A DNA stretch of 64,000 nt from G963665495 sp963677785 (GCA_963677785.2 CAXXDH010000003.1:4092001-4156000); one strand, 5' to 3'. Positions 8,576 to 18,390 are shown, counted from the first letter of the stretch. The notes: generated by a model from the letters alone, not told the origin. A program made the numbers and translations.

Positions 8576-9529
8576 ATGACTGCATTGAGCATCAATACGC
8601 TTCTGATCTGCTTTGGCGGAGGTATCGTGGGCGCTGCCCTCGGTGGACTCCTTTCCTTTATTATCTGCGCCTTGATCGTATTGGGCGGTTGTTTGGTCAC
8701 ACTACAAGGCGGTTCTGATTATCTGTTGCTACAGGTAGGGCTCGGGTCGATATTCGGTCCTCATGTAGGTGGTTTTGCCGCCGGTGTCGCCGCCTCCACA
8801 TATGCCGCCGGAATTCGTAAGAACCATCCTACTGGAGCAGCCAAGGATATTCTGTCCCCCTTAATGGGTACGTCCTGGGATGTGCTGCTTGTGGGGGGAG
8901 TGTTCGCCCTTTTCGGACATCTGTTTGTTACACTTTTTGGTCCCCTCCCTATTGTCAAAGATTTTGACGTATTAGGGCTTACAGTCGCTGTATCTGCCAT
9001 GGTCGCCCGGCTACTCTTTCAGAAGGAAATGCCTTGGGGTAATCCGGCTTCCATCAAAGAACATGGATATCTTGGTACGAATAACTTTACGCTTTCCTGG
9101 ATTCCATGGGCTCTGCCGTTGCCCAAATTAATGGTGTTCAGCCTTGGTGGTGGGCTGCTGTCGACGGCTCTTGCAGCCAGCGCCCAATCCGCCATGGCCC
9201 CCCTGGTGGCCGATGGGAGCATTTCTCCCACAGGCGCTGTGGTTGTCCCCTTGATTTTCGGCTGGGCTGTGGCTGGTGTCAGCTTGATCGGTCTGCAACT
9301 AGGCACGGGAAGCGTGCAGCAAATGCCGGCCTGGCATTGCCAGTCCATTCTCGCAGCTTTGGCGTTTCTGCATTTTGGTTCCGTACCGCTTGCCGCCCTT
9401 GTCGCCGTTTTAGCCGGACTGCTGCAGGAACTTATGGCCCGGATGTTTTGGAACCATGGCAGCAACCATATTGATCCGCCGGCATGTGCGATTACCATAG
9501 GAACCTTTATTTTAAATTCACTTAAATAA
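8576..9529 (+). CDS. Polytopic membrane protein of unknown function
   Basis: 317 residues dominated by Gly/Ala/Leu-rich hydrophobic segments, about eight to ten membrane spans, with conserved-looking loops such as FGPHVGGF, SPLMGTSWD and WNHGSNHIDPPA. It resembles permease-like proteins but I do not recognise the family. ATG 8576 is chosen over ATG 8546 because AAAAGGGG lies just before it. A terminator follows at 9587-9625, so it is monocistronic. The histidine/aspartate-containing loops might bind a metal or ion; that is speculation. Confidence 0.65.
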   Translation: MTALSINTLLICFGGGIVGAALGGLLSFIICALIVLGGCLVTLQGGSDYLLLQVGLGSIFGPHVGGFAAGVAASTYAAGIRKNHPTGAAKDILSPLMGTSWDVLLVGGVFALFGHLFVTLFGPLPIVKDFDVLGLTVAVSAMVARLLFQKEMPWGNPASIKEHGYLGTNNFTLSWIPWALPLPKLMVFSLGGGLLSTALAASAQSAMAPLVADGSISPTGAVVVPLIFGWAVAGVSLIGLQLGTGSVQQMPAWHCQSILAALAFLHFGSVPLAALVAVLAGLLQELMARMFWNHGSNHIDPPACAITIGTFILNSLK

Positions 9530-9586
9530 TCCGTACCCTGGTCGCTTGTAGTTTTTCTTACAGGCGCCAAAGAAAGGGAAGAATCT

Positions 9587-9625
9587 TCCGGAGTCCTGAT
9601 AATGTAATGGGCTCCGGATTTTTTT
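9587..9625 (+). terminator. Rho-independent terminator
   Basis: TCCGGAG (9587-9593) pairs with CTCCGGA (9612-9618), followed by seven T. It ends the unknown membrane-protein transcript. Confidence 0.9.
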
Positions 9626-9809
9626 GTGATCGTGTACGGATGACAATAGTGGTTTGTACATTTTTAGTAGAATGCTATTTATTTTAAAATAGTAGAAATT
9701 TGAGTTGCTTATTTCCTGTTCAGAAGATTTTTCGACCGAGCCTCTTGTGGTTTTCTCTGCTACTTGCGTATGATGAATGGTAATTACGCATGAAATCAAG
9801 GGAGGACTT

Positions 9810-10796
9810 ATGAGTGCTTCGGCAAGAGATATCATTCTTCATTACAAACCGGATTTTCCCCGTCGGCACTGTGGAAAATTGTATGAAGATACGTCTGATT
9901 TTATGCGTATCGAGTACGGAGATGTGATTATATTGGATGGACAGCATTACCTGATGCTGCGTAACGAGGGAGAAAGAAAATTCGGACTTGAAGACCCGAA
10001 ATTTTGGGTCAAGCGCTGCAAAGCGTTGGAGCGGGATGAATCGGTCATTTTGAAGTTGGTTTTTCACGAGGATTTTACTGAAAAAATCGGCGGCATCCCG
10101 GTCCGCAGTTACCGAAGTGAACACAAGGAGGCCCGGATTCTTGATCTGGTCAAAGGGGATGCGCGTTTCATGCAGGGGGTTTCCCGCGAAGATGTGCAGG
10201 GAAATCTGGTTCGGGTTCTTGATCTGATACGGGGCAAACGTCTGGATTTGATGATTGATGATATAGAACTCGGGCATGAAGCCTACTTTCATGAGCGTAT
10301 GCCTGAAATTTTGAACAAATTTATTGAATGCTGTCAGGCTATTGCCTATTTGCACAAGCATAATGAAAAACATGGCGATATCCGCAGCGATCATATCTGG
10401 GTGGAGAGCGGTACGCAGGCCTTTCGCTGGATTGATTTCGATTATACCTACGACTTTCGGACAAACCCCTGGGGGCTGGACCTGTTCGGCCTGGGCAATA
10501 TTTTACTTTTTATTGTGGGTAAAGGACTGCATACGGCACATGACGTATCCCTGGGAAAATATGGCGAAGCCTGTCTGAACCAAGATGATTTCGGCCTTAT
10601 TTTTCGCAGCAGGATACTCAATATGCGTAAATTGTTTCCCTATGTGCCCGTCGCTCTGAACAATGTCCTCATGCATTTTTCGCAAGGTTCATCGGTTTTT
10701 TATGATACTGTGGACGAACTTGTCGACGATTTGCGCCCGTGTCTGGACGTATTGAATGGTGCGCACAGCAAAGAAAAGAATGAGAGGTCCGTATGA
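9810..10796 (+). CDS. Protein-kinase-like protein (first of a kinase-Usp-kinase operon)
   Basis: 328 residues with the elements of an atypical protein kinase fold: candidate ATP lysine Lys82 (in ILKLVFHE), helix-C Glu107, catalytic-loop HGD (188-190), and a DFD in place of DFG (209-211). The glycine-rich loop is not evident. ATG 9810 is chosen over ATG 9777 because GGGAGG lies 5-10 bases upstream. The stop overlaps the start of the UspA gene (ATGA), showing translational coupling. The third gene of the operon is a full-length paralogue with identical motif spacing. Small-molecule (aminoglycoside-type) kinases share this pattern, so the substrate is open. Confidence 0.7.
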   Translation: MSASARDIILHYKPDFPRRHCGKLYEDTSDFMRIEYGDVIILDGQHYLMLRNEGERKFGLEDPKFWVKRCKALERDESVILKLVFHEDFTEKIGGIPVRSYRSEHKEARILDLVKGDARFMQGVSREDVQGNLVRVLDLIRGKRLDLMIDDIELGHEAYFHERMPEILNKFIECCQAIAYLHKHNEKHGDIRSDHIWVESGTQAFRWIDFDYTYDFRTNPWGLDLFGLGNILLFIVGKGLHTAHDVSLGKYGEACLNQDDFGLIFRSRILNMRKLFPYVPVALNNVLMHFSQGSSVFYDTVDELVDDLRPCLDVLNGAHSKEKNERSV

Positions 10797-11290
10797 ATAA
10801 TGCCAAGGTATTGATTGCCGCGGATGCATCCGAGGCGTCCTTGAGGGCGGTGATATACACGGGAGATCTATTGGGGAAATTTCGTCCCGACTGTGAGGTG
10901 TGTCTGTTATACGTGGAAAGCCTTCCCGAAGCGGACATGTTTCCCGATGAGGAAAAATGGAAAGAAAATTGCCATGAATTGCGGAATACAATGCAGGAGT
11001 TTTTGAGCCGGGCCAAACAGGCGCTGATAGACCGCGGTATTTCCGCATCCGCCATTGAAAGCAAATACGTGGTCAACTGCCATTCGCCTTTTCATGAAGA
11101 TGCCGTATCCTATTGCAGTATCGGTTTGAATATTGCGCAAGACATCTTGAATGTGCAGCGGGAAGGGGGGTTCGGCACCATCGCCATGGGGCGCCGGCAT
11201 ATTTCCAAAGCCGAAGAATTTCTCTTCGGCAGTGTGTCTAATAAAATTATTCATGAAGCTCGCGATTGCGCTGTCTGGGTCGTCGAATGA
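10793..11290 (+). CDS. Universal stress protein (UspA family)
   Basis: 165 residues with the Usp alpha/beta fold: opening VLIAADASEAS strand and loop, acidic middle, and a C-terminal GRRHISKAEEFLFGSVS block resembling the ATP-binding G-x2-G-x9-G(S/T) region in degenerate form. It overlaps the upstream kinase-like gene by four bases and precedes the second kinase-like gene by 28 bases. The operon context suggests it is a partner or target of the two kinase-like proteins; this is inference. Confidence 0.85.
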   Translation: MNNAKVLIAADASEASLRAVIYTGDLLGKFRPDCEVCLLYVESLPEADMFPDEEKWKENCHELRNTMQEFLSRAKQALIDRGISASAIESKYVVNCHSPFHEDAVSYCSIGLNIAQDILNVQREGGFGTIAMGRRHISKAEEFLFGSVSNKIIHEARDCAVWVVE

Positions 11291-11318
11291 TCTCCCGGCA
11301 GCTCTATGAGGTAGGGCG

Positions 11319-12290
11319 ATGACTGCCGATGTAAAGCGTTTGACCGAGCATTTTGCTCCGCAGCTGCAGCTGCGCCGTTACGGGCGTATCGTTGAAGATG
11401 TCACTGAATTTATGAACATTGACCACGGTGACGTCATTTTGTTGGAGGGCGAGCATTTTCTTGTTTTTAATGACGCACGGGAGCGTGGATTCGGGTATAC
11501 GGACGCCAAACACTGGGTAAAGCGCTGCCGTGCCCTCGAAACCGGCGAACAAAGAATCCTGAAACTCTGTTTTCACGAATCTTTTACGCTGAAAAAAGGG
11601 ATGCTGCAGATAACCTGCTACCGGAGTCCGCAAAAGGAATCGCGGATTCTGGATCTCGTACGAAGTGATCTTCGTTTTATGCAGGGGCGAACACTGACCG
11701 ACATCAAGGGAAACCCCGTGCGGATTGTGGAAATCATCCATGGCGGGCGGCTTGATATGCGTGTGGCGGCTTTGGACATGGGACATGAGCAGTATTTTTA
11801 TCAGGAATATCCGCAAATTTTGAAGCTCTTCCTTGATGCCTGCCGTGCTTTGGCGGATTTGCATGCCAAAGGCGAGCGCCATGGCGATGTCTGGCGGGAT
11901 CATCTGCGGTTTAACCCCGAAACCGGCGGATTGTGCTGGATTGATTTTGATTACGCCTATGAGCTGAGCGTAAATCCCTTTGGTCTTGATATTTTCGGGT
12001 TGGGAGAAATCCTTGTGTTTCTTACCGGCAAGGGCACGTACGGAGCGGACCAGCTTTTTGATTTCCCCGAAGAACGGGATATTGCCACCCGCTTGCGGCA
12101 AGAGGATTTTTCATTGCTGCACAAAAATCTGCTGGTCAATTTAAAAAGTATGTACCCTTATATTCCGGAAGAGTTGAACCGGGTTCTTCTCCATTTTTCG
12201 CAGGGAGCGGAAGTGGGGTACGAAACAGTAGGCGAGTTGCTGGACGAGCTGGAGCCTTGCCTGGCTCTGGTGCAGCAACTCGCAGGGTAG
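11319..12290 (+). CDS. Protein-kinase-like protein (second paralogue)
   Basis: 323 residues, paralogous along its whole length to the gene at 9810. Key residues fall at the same numbers: Lys82, Glu107, HGD 188-190 and DFD 209-211, followed by NPFGLDIFGLG. ATG 11319 follows GAGGTAGGGCG. The C-terminal extension (about residues 215-320) is shared by both paralogues and is not a standard kinase lobe, so it may be a family-specific domain. Last gene of the operon. Confidence 0.7.
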   Translation: MTADVKRLTEHFAPQLQLRRYGRIVEDVTEFMNIDHGDVILLEGEHFLVFNDARERGFGYTDAKHWVKRCRALETGEQRILKLCFHESFTLKKGMLQITCYRSPQKESRILDLVRSDLRFMQGRTLTDIKGNPVRIVEIIHGGRLDMRVAALDMGHEQYFYQEYPQILKLFLDACRALADLHAKGERHGDVWRDHLRFNPETGGLCWIDFDYAYELSVNPFGLDIFGLGEILVFLTGKGTYGADQLFDFPEERDIATRLRQEDFSLLHKNLLVNLKSMYPYIPEELNRVLLHFSQGAEVGYETVGELLDELEPCLALVQQLAG

Positions 12291-12347
12291 GTTCTGTTTC
12301 TTTGGACAGTATTATTATCCTGATGCCGTAAGTCGTATTTCGGCGTG

Positions 12348-14648
12348 TTACGCAGTCAGTTCCGCGTGTTCTTCCGTTTTGTGCGCCAATGGGACGTATT
12401 CGTTGGTATCCTGGCCGCATTCCTGTCTCAATTCATTTATGAGGTCGCGTAGTTCACTTGCCAGCTGCATAAGGTCCGAGGTGGCGTCATCGGATTTTTC
12501 CATAAGCGTTGCCATTTCTCCGGCAACGCTATTTACCACAGACGTAGCTACTGTAATCTGTTCGGACGAGGTGGATTGTTGTTCCACAGCCGTTGCAATA
12601 TTGCGTACCTGGGATGCGGACTCCTCAATCAAGTCTACTATTTCCTGAAGTGAGGAACCAGCCTCTTCAGCAAGTTTTGTACTGCCAGATACGGCTTCTT
12701 CGGCCCGCTCCATACCTATTACATTCTCATCTGCGCTGTTTTGAATGGCGTATATTGCCTGCTCCACGTCTTTGGTGGCGTTCATGGTTTTTTCGGCCAG
12801 TTTGCGTACTTCGTCAGCGACAACGGCAAATCCGCGACCAGCGTCTCCGGCTCTGGCGGCTTCGATGGCCGCGTTCAAGGCCAATAAATTGGTCTGGTCG
12901 GCTATGTCGTTGATTACCGTCATTATTTCATTGATGGAACTGGCTTGTGTGCTTAACGTGGTGAGACTGCTCTTCAACAAATCGGTTTGCGAACGGACTT
13001 TGAAAATAGCCTCAATAGCTCCTTGCACGACATCGGCGCCTTTATGCGCAGTCCCCATTACCTCGTCGGCATTCAGTGCTGCCAGGGAGCTGCTGCTGGC
13101 CACCGCCTGAATGGAAGTGCCCATTTCTCTCAATGACAGGGAAGATTCCGACGTACGACGCTGCAACTCTCCGGCTTGCGTACTGGCATCTGAGATTTGG
13201 GTTGCAATGATGTTGGAGGTCTGGACAAGGTTGGAGACAATACGCTCCAGCGCATGTACGGCTTCAAGCATGCCTTCCCTGCGGGCGGATTCGGCCTTTT
13301 CCTGCGCTTTCTGCAAGGAATCCAGCGCTGCTTTCGCGTTTTGAGCCTCCGTCTCTGCGCGGTTTGTGGCTGTTGCTATTTCCTTAGTGTTGTCTTCGAA
13401 AACATCAAGCAGTTCATTGAAGCAGCGGGCGAGATCTCCAAGCTCATCGCCACCTTTTCTGCGAATGCGATGCAGGGTTTTATTCGAGCCGAAGGCAATG
13501 GCAGCGCACGCGTTTCCTATATCGCCAATGATCCGGCGAATGGGAAGTACCACCTGGCTTACACTCATCACGACAAACAGGATTGATACGAGCACAGCAA
13601 CCAGAGACAAGGCCCCCATGCGTTTGGTTGCCGCGTCTTGCAAGGCAATAAAACGGGCAGTTGCTTCCTGCCTGATGGTCGTTACAATTGTCCGCAATTC
13701 CACCTGCGATTCCGTCATTTCCCGCATGGAGATTTTCATTTTTCCTGTCAGCGTGAAATAGTTTTGGAAAGCTTCCAGATATTGTTTGGTCAGAGCGGTA
13801 ATCTGATCGAATAATTTTGATTCACGGCCCGCCGGAAAAGCTGCGGAGAGTTGAGAGAGCGTTTCTCCCATGCTGGCGTTATCATTCAGTCCGAGTAATT
13901 TTTCCATTTCAAGAATAAGCCCCTTTCCACTGGCTTCATCTTTGTAAAGAATGAAATCTTTGGCCATTTCCTGAAAACTCAATGGTTTGTTCAGCATGAT
14001 TGCCGCAATCTGTTTTTGTTTGGTCAAAGTCTTCATTTGTTCCATACGTTTCAGCAATTGCAGTGAGAATTTTTTATCATCAGCAAAAGGGTCGAAACTG
14101 TGGGATTGGACGGCATCTTTTATGGATTGTATTTGTTTGTTTAATTTTCGGGTTCTTCGATCAATGGCTTTATCAAGGGATTGCGCTTTGGCCAGAAGGC
14201 CCACGGAAGCTTTTCGCAGTCCTTTTACCATTGTCACGCTCATTTCGAAATTATGTTGATATGCTCCAAAACTCGCGTCGAATTTTTCAAACGCCGCTTT
14301 GTACTGGTTCAATGTTTTAGACTCTATCGAACTATTGGGCTGGGAGCTGAAAGAATCAATGGCGGAAAAAAAATCTGCTCGAAGTTGCTGGTATTGCACA
14401 AGCGGCGAGTGTGACTTGTTGGTTGAAGCAGCCATTGCCAGCTCCTCGCGATGGACGAGCCAATCATAGGCAGCAAACTGTGCTTTTTGTCCCAGTTCCA
14501 GGACGGCTTCAAAGGCCGATCGTTCTCTCAGGGTGTTGGAAAGTGAATGCAAAGAATAATGAGCCATTCCACCAAGTGCCAGCGCACAGCAGAGCAATAC
14601 GGCAAAAGCCCCACCGAGCTTGTGAGCGAGTTTAATCCGAAGTCGCAT
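12348..14648 (-). CDS. Methyl-accepting chemotaxis protein with long helical sensor
   Basis: 766-residue chemoreceptor. Transmembrane segment 1 is near residues 14-30, a long all-helical periplasmic region runs to about 335, and transmembrane segment 2 lies near 345-368, then HAMP and the signalling domain with the conserved hairpin tip (TNLLALNAAIEAARAG). The helical region resembles a bimodular four-helix sensor; its ligand is unknown. It reports to CheA/CheW, which are not in this window. The C-terminus has no CheR-docking pentapeptide that I can see. Single gene, minus strand. Confidence 0.92.
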   Translation of the reverse strand: MRLRIKLAHKLGGAFAVLLCCALALGGMAHYSLHSLSNTLRERSAFEAVLELGQKAQFAAYDWLVHREELAMAASTNKSHSPLVQYQQLRADFFSAIDSFSSQPNSSIESKTLNQYKAAFEKFDASFGAYQHNFEMSVTMVKGLRKASVGLLAKAQSLDKAIDRRTRKLNKQIQSIKDAVQSHSFDPFADDKKFSLQLLKRMEQMKTLTKQKQIAAIMLNKPLSFQEMAKDFILYKDEASGKGLILEMEKLLGLNDNASMGETLSQLSAAFPAGRESKLFDQITALTKQYLEAFQNYFTLTGKMKISMREMTESQVELRTIVTTIRQEATARFIALQDAATKRMGALSLVAVLVSILFVVMSVSQVVLPIRRIIGDIGNACAAIAFGSNKTLHRIRRKGGDELGDLARCFNELLDVFEDNTKEIATATNRAETEAQNAKAALDSLQKAQEKAESARREGMLEAVHALERIVSNLVQTSNIIATQISDASTQAGELQRRTSESSLSLREMGTSIQAVASSSSLAALNADEVMGTAHKGADVVQGAIEAIFKVRSQTDLLKSSLTTLSTQASSINEIMTVINDIADQTNLLALNAAIEAARAGDAGRGFAVVADEVRKLAEKTMNATKDVEQAIYAIQNSADENVIGMERAEEAVSGSTKLAEEAGSSLQEIVDLIEESASQVRNIATAVEQQSTSSEQITVATSVVNSVAGEMATLMEKSDDATSDLMQLASELRDLINELRQECGQDTNEYVPLAHKTEEHAELTA

Positions 14649-15017
14649 ATTTCAACTCCATTTCAAAATTACAGTTGGATTAGAAATGAAAGTAATAATC
14701 ATTATCAAGTTAATTTTGATAGTATATTTTTTGAAAGGCAGCAAGGGCAATTCTGACAGCAGGAATTAGAAATTCGTCCTTAATTCGGTGAAGATGGCTA
14801 CGTTCTTATTTCCGCGGAAATACGGAGATAGCTTGATAGGGAAATTCAGATACAGAGTGGGGTGTGTCTCGCACCTGAAATCTTCAAAAGCGCAGATAGT
14901 AATATAGCACTCCCAAAAATAGAAGTTCGCAACTCTCAGGCGAAGCGGGGTGGCAATACTAACTCCTGGAGAGTGTTTGGAGTTGCTTGTACTGACACCC
15001 CGCTTGGTTACAGAGCG
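14649..15017. other. Region between two chemoreceptor genes
   Basis: About 370 bases holding the promoter of the gene ending at 12348 and a nested hairpin at 14943-15005 just beyond the stop of the upstream receptor gene. No gene seen. Confidence 0.5.
14943..15005 (-). terminator. Nested double hairpin downstream of CZB chemoreceptor gene
   Basis: Outer stem AAGCGGGGTG (14943-14952) with CACCCCGCTT (14996-15005); inner stem AACTCC (14961-14966) with GGAGTT (14979-14984). It starts 13 bases after the receptor stop codon on the minus strand. No T-run follows, so it may be a 3'-end structure or a small RNA rather than a simple terminator. Confidence 0.45.
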
Positions 15018-17051
15018 TCAAAAACGTTCGAATCCATCTCCTTCAGAGCTTTCGTTCAAATCCAGGTGCAGATGTGTTTTTTTAGAAGCCGTTTGAAAGC
15101 CGATGGATTCGCCTTGTTTTACCCGTGTATGTGTTCTTCCGGAAAGTGAAGGCGTAATCTTTTGAGGAGCTTCGCTTAACTTAAAAAAAGAAATAGTTTG
15201 CTGCAATTGTTCGGCCTGTGCTGACAGTTCTTCCGCAGTGGAAGCGGTTTGCTCGGATGCGGAAGCATTTTGCTGGACCACAGAATCAAGCTGCTGAATG
15301 GCCTTGTTGATTTGAGAGGCTCCCTGGCCCTGTTCATTGCTGGAGGCGGTAATCTCTTGCACCAGCTCCGCTGTACGCTGAATGTCCGGGACGAGTTTTT
15401 TGAGGATCTCACCTGCTTTTTCGGCTACGGCTACGCTGTTGGAAGAAAGCAGAGCAATCTGACTGGCGGCAACGCCGCTGTGCTCCGCCAACTTGCGAAC
15501 TTCCGCTGCAACCACAGCAAAGCCCTTGCCGTGTTCTCCGGCTCTGGCGGCTTCGATGGCGGCATTGAGAGCCAATAAGTTAGTTTGCCGGGCAATTTCT
15601 TCGATAATTGATATTTTTTCAGCGATTTCTTTCATGGCGGAGACCGTATCCGCTACTGCTTTACCCCCGGCCAGGGCATCTTCCGCAGCCTGAGTGGCGA
15701 TTTTTTCGGTTTCAAGTGCGTTGTCGGCATTTTGGGTGATGTTGGAGGTCATTTCTTCTACAGAAGAAGAAATTTCCTCCACGGAAGCTGCCTGTTCAGA
15801 GGCTCCTTCGGACAAGGTTTCTGAGGAAGCGGATAATTCCTCACTACCGCTGGCAACGTGTTCTCCTGCTTTCTGAATTTTCTGGATCACGGTTCGCAGT
15901 TTCGCATTCATTGCCTTGAGTGCGAAAATCAAGCGCCCGACTTCATCCCGTTGGTCAATGGCAAGCTCTGCCGTCAAGTCACCCGCTGCTATTTTGTTCG
16001 CGAAATTAACTCCTGCGCGCATGGGGCCGATGATACCCCGGGCAATGATAACAGCAAGAAGCAGCCCGCAAGGTAATGCGATAAGACCAAGCATAATGAC
16101 TCCGGAGCGTGTCTCAGAAGCGGCTTCGAGCATTTGTGTATCGGTCATTATTGTCGATGCTACGACTTTTTCAGATTGACTAAGAATTTTTTGCACAGCC
16201 TGCAGCGCCGGCTGCGTTTCTTGAGAATATATTGCCAAGGCCTTTTTTTGCTCGTTGATTTGAGATTTAGTCCAGGAGATTAACGTATTGATATGTTTCA
16301 ATGTCTCATTCAAGTATTTCTGCGTATTTTCATTAAAAAATGTAAGTGCCTCTCCATGCTTGCCTTCATGCAGAAGTAAATTAATTGATTTGGCGCTTTC
16401 ATGTAATTGCTTGTGAGGTTCAAATATTGGGAGTACGTGCGTCTTGAAATCAGGGTTGCTCTCCATCTTTTTTTGAACTTGTTCCGAGTAGAGCCATTTT
16501 CCAAGATTACACGTATGATAATCAAGCGAAGCGTTCACAGAGTCTGCATGAGGATCGAGAAAGGAATTTAATATGGCATTTTTCCATTGCAAATGATCTG
16601 TTTTTCTGGCTTCCAAATCAGCCATCAATTCAGGATCTGCCTGGACATAGGCTTTTTTTATTTTCGCCGCACTTTCATGAAGCGTCGTATGCGCTTGCTC
16701 AATTTTATTAAGAACGGGTCCGAGTTCCGGCACAAGTAACTCTGCCTGTTTACGTCCCTGGCCGTAATACCATTGTCCGAAGCCGCATTGGTGAGGATCC
16801 ATTTGAACATCCAACGTATTGACTGTATGGTCAGTGAGAAAGCTGTTTACTTTTTGCGCCCAGTTCAAATGATCTACTATACGTTGTACAAATGCGGCCT
16901 TGAGTTTGTTGCCGTCAATAACTTCCCCTGCATTGGAAACAATATTCCCAATACCGACGATAGCCCAAACTGTTATGCCGCCGAGTAAAAGGAGTGTAAC
17001 ACCAAAACCGACAAAGAATTTTCCCTTAAGGCTGACGTCTTTCCAGCGCAT
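15018..17051 (-). CDS. Methyl-accepting chemotaxis protein with two tandem CZB zinc-binding domains
   Basis: 677-residue chemoreceptor. Transmembrane 1 spans about residues 12-34. The sensor region contains two consecutive CZB-like units with matching ligands: His61, Cys89, His121, His125 and His153, Cys181, His213, His217. A helical stretch, transmembrane 2 (about 345-368), HAMP and the signalling domain (NLLALNAAIEAARAG) follow. CZB domains bind zinc and have been linked to sensing of zinc and hypochlorous acid; here they sit between the membrane segments, so on the periplasmic side, and are doubled. ATG 17051 (MRWKDVS) is chosen because GAGGG precedes it; the frame stays open to 17162. Confidence 0.92.
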   Translation of the reverse strand: MRWKDVSLKGKFFVGFGVTLLLLGGITVWAIVGIGNIVSNAGEVIDGNKLKAAFVQRIVDHLNWAQKVNSFLTDHTVNTLDVQMDPHQCGFGQWYYGQGRKQAELLVPELGPVLNKIEQAHTTLHESAAKIKKAYVQADPELMADLEARKTDHLQWKNAILNSFLDPHADSVNASLDYHTCNLGKWLYSEQVQKKMESNPDFKTHVLPIFEPHKQLHESAKSINLLLHEGKHGEALTFFNENTQKYLNETLKHINTLISWTKSQINEQKKALAIYSQETQPALQAVQKILSQSEKVVASTIMTDTQMLEAASETRSGVIMLGLIALPCGLLLAVIIARGIIGPMRAGVNFANKIAAGDLTAELAIDQRDEVGRLIFALKAMNAKLRTVIQKIQKAGEHVASGSEELSASSETLSEGASEQAASVEEISSSVEEMTSNITQNADNALETEKIATQAAEDALAGGKAVADTVSAMKEIAEKISIIEEIARQTNLLALNAAIEAARAGEHGKGFAVVAAEVRKLAEHSGVAASQIALLSSNSVAVAEKAGEILKKLVPDIQRTAELVQEITASSNEQGQGASQINKAIQQLDSVVQQNASASEQTASTAEELSAQAEQLQQTISFFKLSEAPQKITPSLSGRTHTRVKQGESIGFQTASKKTHLHLDLNESSEGDGFERF

Positions 17052-17344
17052 AGTGCTACCCTCTTGTAAAAAATCTAAAAAGTAATATAAAATACAATAA
17101 AATATACGATAACAATACGTTGAGGTTGCTGCGATGCGTGATGAACTTTGCAGCATTTGCACTTTAAAAAAATAGAAGGATGTTGTTGTTATTATTACAT
17201 ACTGGCAGGAATAATGTCAAAAAAATAAAAAAAGGACTCTCTCGAATGAAGGGCAGTCTTCGGATACAATGAGAGCGCTCTGGCAGGTAAGACTTTTATT
17301 GGACAGGGTGGGTAACTGGGGTTTTGCGATCTGGATTATTCGCA
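17052..17344. other. Promoter region of CZB chemoreceptor and 3' side of tRNA cluster
   Basis: AT-rich sequence; nothing beyond the presumed receptor promoter and a weak CTCTC/GAGAG pairing near 17236-17276. Confidence 0.4.
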
Positions 17345-17370
17345 TAAAAAAAACCGACCGAAGCCGGTTT
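17345..17370 (-). terminator. Terminator of the tRNA cluster
   Basis: On the minus strand AACCGGC-TTCG-GTCGGTT forms a seven-pair stem with a UUCG tetraloop, followed by a T-run (17346-17351). Confidence 0.9.
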
Positions 17371-17381
17371 GATTTTTTTTG

Positions 17382-17456
<75 letters not shown>

Positions 17457-17478
17457 TCAATAAAGCGAAAGACTTATT

Positions 17479-17553
<75 letters not shown>

Positions 17554-17561
17554 TTTTTTTG

Positions 17562-17636
<75 letters not shown>

Positions 17637-17716
17637 CCAACGAGAAAAAAGTTTTTACGCCCAACCCCTCTTGCTGTCAAGCAATGGAGCGAAAAAAATT
17701 TAAAAAATCTCCAAAA

Positions 17717-17745
17717 AATGTAAGTTTTAAAAAATTATTGTTCAA
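17717..17745 (-). promoter_or_regulatory. Sigma-70-type promoter of the tRNA cluster
   Basis: Minus strand TTGAAC, 17-base spacer, TACATT, about 80 bases before the first tRNA. Confidence 0.6.
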
Positions 17746-17855
17746 TTTTAATTAGTTACGTGTGGAGGTAAAATCCACTAAATTGAAAATACGGTATTTT
17801 CAGATTGAGTAAGTGCTCCCCAAGTCCCGGCAAGAAAGTAGGATGCTTGAGAGAA

Positions 17856-18374
17856 TCAGTCGTCTCCGCTGGAACACCTGCCTGAAATTTTTTTTCTTCG
17901 TGCGCGAAAAAAATCTGACAGCAGCCTGCCGCATTCCTCTGCCCGGATTCCGTATTGAATGCTCACCTTGTGGTTATGAAACAGAAATCCCAGGCTGTTG
18001 CATTGGGAAATGATCGCACCGGATTTGGGGTCCGAAGCTCCGAAGACAAGGCCTCCAATCCGGGCGTGCACCAAAGCGCCGGCGCACATCAGACAAGGTT
18101 CAAGAGTCACAACCAAAGTCGTGTTGCACAAACGATAATTTTTCAGGGCGGCACCGGCCTGGCGAAGACATTGAATTTCGGCATGCGCGGTCGGATCATT
18201 CAAAGTGATCGGACCATTATGAGCTTGCGAAAGAATGGCGCCGTTCTGATCAATAAGAACGGCGCCGATGGGAACCTCGTTTTCCAGCGCAGCTGATCGA
18301 GCCTGGTCGAGAGCCAGGGCCATGATGTCTTCCCAACACTGCCAGCCGTTCGGAAGGGGTGGAGGCAGAAGCAT
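17856..18374 (-). CDS. tadA: tRNA-specific adenosine deaminase TadA
   Basis: Deaminates A34 to inosine in tRNA-Arg(ACG). The 172 residues carry the zinc deaminase motifs HAE (His64, Glu66) and PCLMC (Cys94, Cys97). It starts 16 bases after purQ ends on the same strand, so the two are probably cotranscribed. Its tail RARRKKISGRC is basic. Length is normal. Confidence 0.92.
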   Translation of the reverse strand: MLLPPPLPNGWQCWEDIMALALDQARSAALENEVPIGAVLIDQNGAILSQAHNGPITLNDPTAHAEIQCLRQAGAALKNYRLCNTTLVVTLEPCLMCAGALVHARIGGLVFGASDPKSGAIISQCNSLGFLFHNHKVSIQYGIRAEECGRLLSDFFRARRKKISGRCSSGDD

Positions 18375-18390
18375 GGAGGTACTGCGACGA

